Below are positions 56,396 to 64,000 of a stretch of DNA of 64,000 nucleotides, piece by piece. The notes beneath the pieces are model-generated. The model saw nothing but the letters and a program-made list of their open reading frames with translations, was not told where the DNA came from and did not search any database. Made by a program: the position numbers and the translations under genes. How positions within the stretch are numbered: position 1 is the stretch's first letter; the number at the start of each line of letters is the position of its first letter. The stretch covers positions 57,496,866 through 57,560,865 of the forward strand of contig CM037871.1 in NCBI GenBank assembly GCA_021292105.1. The letters are read 5' to 3'. Source of the DNA: Anadara kagoshimensis (lineage: Eukaryota; Mollusca; Bivalvia; Arcoida; Arcidae).

Positions 56396-58595
56396 ACTTG
56401 GTGGTCTATCGAAACCTTTTCTTGATTAACCGGACAAACCATATCAACTCTCAATTTTATTTATTAGCTTTTCGTCAATAAAACTATGGAATATTTTCAT
56501 TAACGAAACACAATACAGATTTTATACAAAATTGCAAAAATCCAGGTTTCCATTTACCCGAGACATTCTAGTTTAGAATTAAAAGAAGGCGTCGAGACGC
56601 CCAATTTTTTCAAACAGATAAAAAAAAACAAATTTCCAGATACTAAACATGAACTTGGCAACGCTATTCTTCTATTGTTATGGGGAAAATATTCAAAAAA
56701 TCTACGATACAATGGTAACTATTGGAATTAGATGATTTTTTAATAAATGTTATTTGTTTTAAATGCGAATAAAATGTAAATACGACACAAAATGTTAACG
56801 AACAAGTCAGCTATTCTAGGGTAGAAAAGACAGAAGATAGAAACATATCAATAAAAACATAACAAATAATTGGTTTAAAACATCAAAATATCAACAAAAA
56901 CAAACTGAAAATACACATGTAAACGCTATTTAAAAAATATAAAAATAACAATAAAACTTTATTGATTTGAAATAAATAATAAATATCAAAATATGAAAAT
57001 AAAACACTAAGTTAAATTGATATAAATATAGCGGCATTATTACAGAAATGTTGTAAAATAAAACTACTGGAAGATATGTTTTATCGTTCAAGTTAAATTT
57101 AAATAAATAAGGATAGAATACGTCTTTGAAATATATTTCTTTGCAAACATAGTGCTTTAATCAATCTACAGTATGCCAAGGTCTATTTTAAATTTTTTTT
57201 CAAAAGAAAAAAATCCGAGAAGAATGGTAAAATATTTGTTTTTCTATTTTCGTTATATATACAGTATCCACTATAATTTTAACATTGACAATAGATGAGG
57301 ACATTTTTATTAAGGATAGTGTCAACAGTTTTAAAAAAATGTGTTCGTGAATTTATTTATCATATTTATACATTTATACATTTATTTATAAAAGTCATGG
57401 ATATTTAATCCATCAACGTTTTCTTTTTTCTAAAAGACAAGGAATGCCAAAAATATAATGTATGTATTTCAAAATGCTGTATATATACATGTATCAAAGT
57501 AAATATCTTTGATATTAATAAATATCGCCAATGATTCCCAGTTTTCTTTCACATTAAGGACATCACAAGAACTGCGAGACATGTGCTTTGGACAATAGAA
57601 AAATCCAAAATTTTGTTAATTAATACAAATCTAGTACTACAAAGTGTTATCTTTTGAGGTTTCAATTGAATGGAATATCAAATATATACTGCTATACATG
57701 AACAGAACCCATTCGTTTTACATATTAACTTCAAACAAGCATTTTGTCCAAAAACAGACGACATTCGCTTAACATAGTTTTAGCCGAAATTCGAATTTAA
57801 ACGGTTTGTTTTAAAACCTGGATTTCAGACAAACATTCATTTAATCGTCATTGTTTGAAATCACGAAATATTAAGTTAATTTCATCTTAATTTTCAGCAG
57901 ATGTCCACAACATTAATCAACCATGCATATTGGATATCTATTTTTTACCGGAATATAAGCGGTTGTCCTGAAAGTTATAGCTAATTAATTTTGCATAGCC
58001 TTTTATGAGAACAAAACAAATTAACATGAGGTATGAATGTTAGATTTTATGCACGCAATGTACACTTAAAATGAACAGTAAAAATGTGAGACAAACAATT
58101 TGAAATGATTCTATGCCCCGGATACAATTACCAGAAAACCCGACTCCATTTTACCATGAATAATCGGACAAGTCACGTGGCCTCGTGTTGGGTTGATATC
58201 ACCATCGTTTCTACACGTGACTTGGCAACTACAGTGCAATTCGTAGAAAGACAACACTATTTTTAATCACATGACATGATAAAATCACATTATTATTACC
58301 TTAAACGTTGTTCATCTTCATCAATAAAATTGCAAGTTGATATTTAAGTGAAATTCAAAATAATGAATTAATGTACCCAACAACAGCTGCATTACGTCTA
58401 GGCAGGGTATGCTACTTACAGACGTCGTATAAAGTATTAAAGGATCTATTTACCTTATTTTTTTTTAAATTTAGAATTAAGTAATACGGTTTATTATAGG
58501 AGGCTGCTGTAGAATCTCAGGTGCATTGCGAGATAAGGAGGAGTGAAAAGCTCGGAACACATGTGTGGTAAACATAGTCATTTGTTTTTATCATT
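56396..58595. other. No gene or repeat recognised
   Basis: Very AT-rich. The only structured signal is a pair of inverted CACGTG sites at 58171-58221. Confidence 0.55.
58171..58221. promoter_or_regulatory. Pair of inverted CACGTG E-boxes
   Basis: AAGTCACGTGGC at about 58170-58181 and, inverted, CCAAGTCACGTG at about 58213-58224, some 40 bp apart. GTCACGTG is bound by bHLH-ZIP factors in animals. No gene start is visible near it, so function is open. Confidence 0.35.
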
Positions 58596-59056
58596 GCCTT
58601 GTTAAATCTGGAGAGGAGACTCTTGCCACACAAACTATTCAACTCCGCATTCAGGTATTTCTATGTTTGTTCTATCCCTTCATATTTTTAAATTCAGGAG
58701 ACTATGTGAATGTCACATAAATTATACTAGTGGGCTTGGAATAAAATATACGAACGATCATTCAAGTTCGACTTTATATATGGACTAATATCTCACTTAT
58801 GACGTCCACGACAAACAACATTTGAAGCTAACAAATGTGATGACTTCAATTTTTCTTTATTAAACTGCCCTCTTTCCTACAGCAATATACCTACTTCTCC
58901 TGCTTATGGTGTATTTGTTTTACACTTAATACATAGAGCTTGTTCCCACTATGGGCCCTATATACAGAGCAGGCTGCTAACAAATGTTGATGGCTGGGGA
59001 ATATTGCAAGCCTTTGCTTATAAAGACGATCAAAAAGTTTTATTGCAGTCGCCATG
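58596..59056 (+). mobile_element. Penelope-type RT relic
   Basis: Heavily diverged match to the RT C-terminal half: TTGCCTTGTTAAATCTGGAG, CTTCTCCTGCTTATGGTGTA, ATATTGCAAGCC and CAAAAAGTTTTAT occur in the order of 19265-19720. No 3' tail follows. Oldest RT copy in the window. Confidence 0.75.
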
Positions 59057-59865
59057 CGTATTCGCGACGATATATGCTCTCTTTACCTTCTTACAGCCTT
59101 GTCAGTTTAATGCACTTGCCTTAATTTATTTAACTTTAAATATCCTGTTCAGTTGCAGTTCCAAAAATACTTTTAGAAAAATATACAATTGTTTTCATAC
59201 ATTGATAATTACGATGCAGTGCTGCAATAGATTTTACTAGAATACATGTACATTAAAAATGGTTAGAGATTGTCTATGTGATAATGTTAATGATATTAAA
59301 GTGCATTGCAGATAATTTTTTTGTACATGCATTTTTTGTTCAAAATTCTTCAAAAAAGGAATTTTGCGGTACAAATGTACTTTTATTTTTAACGTAAAAT
59401 GTTTGACAATTCAGGTAATAATTATTGCCCTTTTCGTTTTAATTGCAAAAATGAAAATAAAAAACTTATTGAAATTAGTTCTCAGTATAAAATTAACACC
59501 AACTTTTGTTCGATAAAAAATATATAATGAATTTGAAATTTGTCATTTAGATTTAAAAATTAAAATTATCACAATTCTTATTAAATTTATTAGCTACACT
59601 GATACATCATTAAAGACGAATTCATTGAAAATAGTAAGTAGATGTCAGAAAATGGCATTGGACTTTAATCAATGGACACAAAGGGAAGTGCTTCGTCATC
59701 GCCTCTTACTGTGTATGTAATTGAGCAGCACTATTATGTTATATCGGTCAAGTAAACTTGTAAAAACTGTCTTATTCTTTTGATAAGCGTTTATAATCTT
59801 TTTTAACATTGTAGCTGAAAGAAATGTGTGTTGGAAATAATCAAATCTGCTAAAATACACCTCAA
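59057..59865. other. Nothing recognised
   Basis: AT-rich sequence with a chance open frame at 59004-59240 that starts inside the RT relic. Confidence 0.5.
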
Positions 59866-60432
59866 ATAAGTACTCAAAATACGCCAAAACTAACTTCGCA
59901 AAATACGCCAAAACAAGCTTCACAAAATACGCCAAACTTAAATATACAAAATACACCAAAACTAAGAACACAACATACGCCAAAACTAAGAACACAAAAA
60001 CACCAAAACTAACTACACAAAATACACCAAAACTAAGAACACAACATACGCCAAAACTAAGAACACAAAATACGCCAAAACTAACTTCACAAAATACGCC
60101 AAAACAAGCTTCACAAAATATGCCAAACTAAAATTTACAAAATACACCAAAACTAAGAACACAACATACGCCAAAACTAAGAACACAAAATACACCAAAA
60201 ACTAACTACACAAAATACACCAAAACTAAGAACACAACGTACGCCAAAACTAAGAACACAAAATACGCCAAAACTAAGTACACAACTACACAACATACGC
60301 CAAAACTAAGTACACAACATACGCCAAAACTAACTTCACAAAATACGCCAAAACAAGCTTCACAAAATACGCCAAACTAAAATTTACAAAATACACCAAA
60401 ACTAAGTACACGACATACGCCAAAACTAAGTG
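59866..60432. repeat. 24-bp minisatellite with higher-order structure
   Basis: Units of about 24 bp, AAAATACGCCAAAACTAAGA then ACAC, in several kinds: TAACTTCAC, CAAGCTTCAC, TAAAATTTAC and CTAAGAACAC endings. The AAGCTT-bearing unit occurs at 59915, 60106 and 60355, and the units around it repeat in order, giving a higher-order period of about 191 bp (249 bp the second time). Confidence 0.95.
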
Positions 60433-60537
60433 TGCACGAAATTGGAAAGAGGACACATATCAATTACATACTGAGAACAGCATTGCACAAAAACGCTACC
60501 GGAGCATTGAGCAATATCATATTCAAAAACAAATGTA

Positions 60538-60672
60538 CTAATCTATGTCCAAATAAAAATCACAAAGCAAAGTAAAAATTTTGAAACTAACAGATAGACT
60601 TCCACCAGGGAAGTGAGGCCGATTGCACTGGAAGGTTTAGCACCTCATGTCAAGCTAGCACACCCGTTTTGG
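60538..60672 (-). mobile_element. Solitary Penelope-type 3' tail
   Basis: AATCTATGTCCAAATAAAAA, CTTCCACCAGGGAAGTGAGG, CTGGAAGGTTTAGCACCTCA, AAGCTAGCACACCCG; inverted. Confidence 0.8.
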
Positions 60673-60769
60673 TGTAATTTGACAACAAAGTTTTATCCAT
60701 TAGTATACTTCATGGTATTTTGTTAGTCTTAACCATTCGAGTTTTTATAGTAAGTTGTGGACAATCAGC

Positions 60770-60905
60770 AACAAAACAACACGACACGTATATCAAGCCA
60801 TCAGAGAGTAAACAACGACACGTATATCACGCCATCAAGCCATCAGAGAGTAAACAACGACACGTATATCACGCCATCAAGCCATAAGAGAGTAAACAAC
60901 GCCAT
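60770..60905. repeat. Short minisatellite, three units
   Basis: ACACGTATATCACGCCATCA, AGCCATCAGAGAGTAAACAA, CG; units of 36-45 bp, the first lacking one CGCCATCAA segment. Confidence 0.85.
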
Positions 60906-61728
60906 TCAATAATGAATCTTCGTGACACGTTCAGTGTGAAAAGTGCCAAATATTCAGTTTATCCATTACCTTCTTGAAGCATTGCTATCTCCAAAGTTGT
61001 TCGCCGCTGTATCACGTGATACCCTCTAACGTTTGTGCGGAACACTTATATCCAATTGATATCAGGTCGTATGAGAATATATTTTCCTGTAAAAAACGAC
61101 GCTATACCGGAAATTGGCGACGTTAAACGGTATACATGACGAGGTACACCGTCGAACCCCATTCAGTTCTGAATAAACAAAATAGTTTCATGTATATAAT
61201 ACTAAATCACGGTTTTGCTTTTTATGCAAATGACGTGCCAACTAACACTTTACCTCTATATCGAACACCTTACAAAGGTGCGCCCTAGGAAAATATTATA
61301 CCGCGAGTTGAATTTTGTGGAAGAAGGCATTTTTCGTCAATCGACAAGTTTAATGTTTTGTCCTATTCGGGACAAAATGTATGTTATGCATGCAATTGAT
61401 CGAAAGGGTGAAAGTTATATGATTACCAGAATAAAGCATAGATGGTGAAATCCATATCATACCGGGGGTGGAGGGGGGGGGTTGAAGGGGGGGGGGGTTC
61501 TTAAATATGCCATCTGATATGGGTTTACAATGTATTATTCTATACGGATCTAAATTTGCAGATCCCAAGATAACAGGATTGTCAGTGTTTGGGCGTCAGA
61601 AGCAATATAACCTACTTACTGCATTGATGATGGAATTAATTAGCGTCACAACATAAATCATAAATCTATAGTCCTGATACAGAAAGCTTGTAGATAAGAT
61701 GTGTAATTAAAACTGTGTTTTTCATCTA
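60906..61728. other. No gene recognised; G-run cluster at 61463-61498
   Basis: A stretch with runs of 5, 9 and 11 or more G lies at 61463-61498 and could form a quadruplex. The open frame at 61215-61448 has no recognisable domain. Confidence 0.5.
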
Positions 61729-61850
61729 CAGATAGTTTAACACTGAACGAAAAGGTATCAAAACTAGGTTGTCTAGTGAGCCAGATATGAATAGGTATGG
61801 TTCTAAAATAGAGCAATAAGCTGTCATAGAGCTGCCGAGAAATAGCTAAC
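61729..61850. mobile_element. Family-A TIR element, left part, leading into the satellite
   Basis: TA then CAGATAGTTTAACACTGAAC (end eroded or shortened), then GCTGTCATAGAGCTGCCGAG, words shared with other family-A copies. The sequence passes without a break into the 31-bp array. Confidence 0.65.
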
Positions 61851-64000
61851 GAAGGGATGATATGAACTAGATATAGCTAACGAAGGGATGATATGAACTA
61901 GATATAGCTAACGAAGGGATGATATGAACTAGATATAGCTAACGAAGGGATGATATAAACTAGATATAGCTAACGAAAGGATGATATGAACTAGATATAG
62001 CTAACGAAGGGATGGTATGAACTAGATATAGCTAACGAAGGGATGATATGAACTAGATATAGCTAACGAAAGGATGATATGAACTAGATATAGCTAACGA
62101 AGGGATGATATGAACTAGATATAGCTAACGAAGGGATGATATGAACTAGATATAGCTAACGAAGGGATGATATGAACTAGATATAGCTAACGAAGGGATG
62201 ATATGAACTAGATATAGCTAACGAAGGGATGATATGAACTAGATATAGCTAACGAAGGGATGATATGAACTAGATATAGCTAACGAAAGGATGATATGAA
62301 CTAGATATAGCTAACGAAGGGATGATATGAACTAGATATAGCTAACGAAGGGATGATATGAACTAGATATAGCTAACGAAGGGATGATATGAACTAGATA
62401 TAGCTAACGAAAGGATGGTATGAACTAGATATAGCTAACGAAGGGATGATATGAACTAGATATAGCTAACGAAGGGATGATATGAACTAGATATAGCTAA
62501 CGAAGGGATGATGTGAACTAGATATAGCTAACGAAGGGATGATATGAACTAGATATAGCTAACGAAGGGATGATATGAACTAGATATAGCTAACGAAGGG
62601 ATGATATGAACTAGATATAGCTAACGAAGGGATGATGTGAACTAGATATAGCTAACGAAGGGATGATATAAACTAGATATAGCTAACGAAGGGATGATAT
62701 CAACTAGATATAGCTAACGAAAGGATGATATGAACTAGATATAGCTAACGAAGGGATGATGTGAACTAGATATAGCTAACGAAGGGATGATATGAACTAG
62801 ATATAGCTAACGAAGGGATGGTATGAACTAGATATAGCTAACGAAGGGATGATATAAACTAGATATAGCTAACGAAGGGATGATATGAACTAGATATAGC
62901 TAACGAAGGGATGATATGAACTAGATATAGCTAACGAAGGGATGATATGAACTAGATATAGCTAACGAAGGGATGATATGAACTAGATATAGCTAACGAA
63001 GGGATGATATGAACTAGATATAGCTAACGAAGGGATGATATGAACTAGATATAGCTAACGAAGGGATGATATGAACTAGATATAGCTAACGAAGGGATGA
63101 TATGAACTAGATATAGCTAACGAAGGGATGATATAAACTAGATATAGCTAACGAAGGGATGATATGAATTAGATATAGCTAACGAAGGGATGATGTGAAC
63201 TAGATATAGCTAACGAAGGGATGATATCAACTAGATATAGCTAACGAAGGGATGATATGAACTAGATATAGCTAACGAAGGGATGATATCAACTAGATAT
63301 AGCTAACGAAAGGATGATATGAACTAGATATAGCTAACGAAGGGATGATATGAACTAGATATAGCTAACGAAAGGATGATATCAACTAGATATAGCTAAC
63401 GAAGGGATGATATCAACTAGATATAGCTAACGAAGGGATGATATGAACTAGATATAGCTAACGAAGGGATGATATAAACTAGATATAGCTAACGAAGGGA
63501 TGATATGAACTAGATATAGCTAACGAAGGGATGATATCAACTAGATATAGCTAACGAAAGGATGATATGAACTAGATATAGCTAACGAAGGGATGATATG
63601 AACTAGATATAGCTAACGAAAGGATGATATCAACTAGATATAGCTAACGAAGGGATGATATAAACTAGATATAGCTAACGAAGGGATGATATGAACTAGA
63701 TATAGCTAACGAAAGGATGATATCAACTAGATATAGCTAACGAAGGGATGATATGAACTAGATATAGCTAACGAAGGGATGATATGAACTAGATATAGCT
63801 AACGAAGGGATGATATGAACTAGATATAGCTAACGAAGGGATGATATGAACTAGATATAGCTAACGAAGGGATGATATGAACTAGATATAGCTAACGAAG
63901 GGATGATATGAACTAGATATAGCTAACGAAGGGATGATGTGAACTAGATATAGCTAACGAAGGGATGATGTGAACTAGATATAGCTAACGAAGGGATGAT
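61846..64000. repeat. 31-bp satellite, about 69 copies, running off the window
   Basis: Unit GATATAGCTAACGAAGGGAT then GATATGAACTA, 31 bp, almost identical throughout. Variants are at few sites: AAAGG for AAGGG, GATGTGA, GATATCA and GATATAA for GATATGA. Near 63245-63700 a series of eight variant units (248 bp) partly recurs. The right end lies outside the window. Confidence 0.98.

Noticed and set aside
59696-60198. Hydrophobic repeat protein (LVLAYFV) on the minus strand
   Set aside because: The 24-bp unit keeps the frame open by chance; there is no start context, splice site or conserved end.

Overview
This is an AT-rich stretch of a eukaryotic nuclear genome, most likely from a bivalve mollusc or a close lophotrochozoan. 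The evidence for that is a host gene split by GT-AG introns, tRNA-headed SINEs, many short TA-flanked inverted-repeat elements, Penelope-type reverse transcriptases, and several tandem arrays. The species assignment is inference; nothing here names a species. No bacterial or organellar gene organisation was seen.

One host gene can be supported. It runs on the minus strand from a start codon at 53051 to a stop at 16916, in ten coding exons whose reading phases all join. It predicts an ankyrin-repeat protein of about 694 residues with no membrane segment. The first intron is 22.4 kb and holds most of the repeats between 30.4 and 52.7 kb. Exon 9 is one base short of the length its frame needs, so the sequence as given stops early, near residue 634.

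Layout: 1-535, 3' end of a Tc1 transposon; 0.65-2.8 kb, a SINE inside a short TIR element, an older SINE copy and a duplicated flank; 3.76-4.35 kb, a deleted mariner; 4.8-7.5 kb, pogo-like and family-A short TIR elements, one holding a nested element; 8.7-9.6 kb, small tandem duplications; 9.8-14.2 kb, Penelope-type retroelement copies and joined 3' tails; 14.2-16.9 kb, no gene seen; 16.9-53.1 kb, the ankyrin gene with a 40-bp satellite, solitary retroelement tails, family-B repeats and microsatellites in its introns; 53.1-61.7 kb, upstream repeats including a SINE in a family-A element, an RT relic and a 24-bp array; 61.85-64.0 kb, a 31-bp satellite running off the window end.

The most striking patterns are: (i) the 31-bp satellite at the right edge appears to have grown from the inside of a family-A TIR element found at least seven other times in the window; (ii) the 3' tail of the Penelope-type element recurs at more than ten places, mostly alone, and in one place has become a 12-copy minisatellite; (iii) the probable single-base lesion in exon 9 of an otherwise coherent ankyrin gene.
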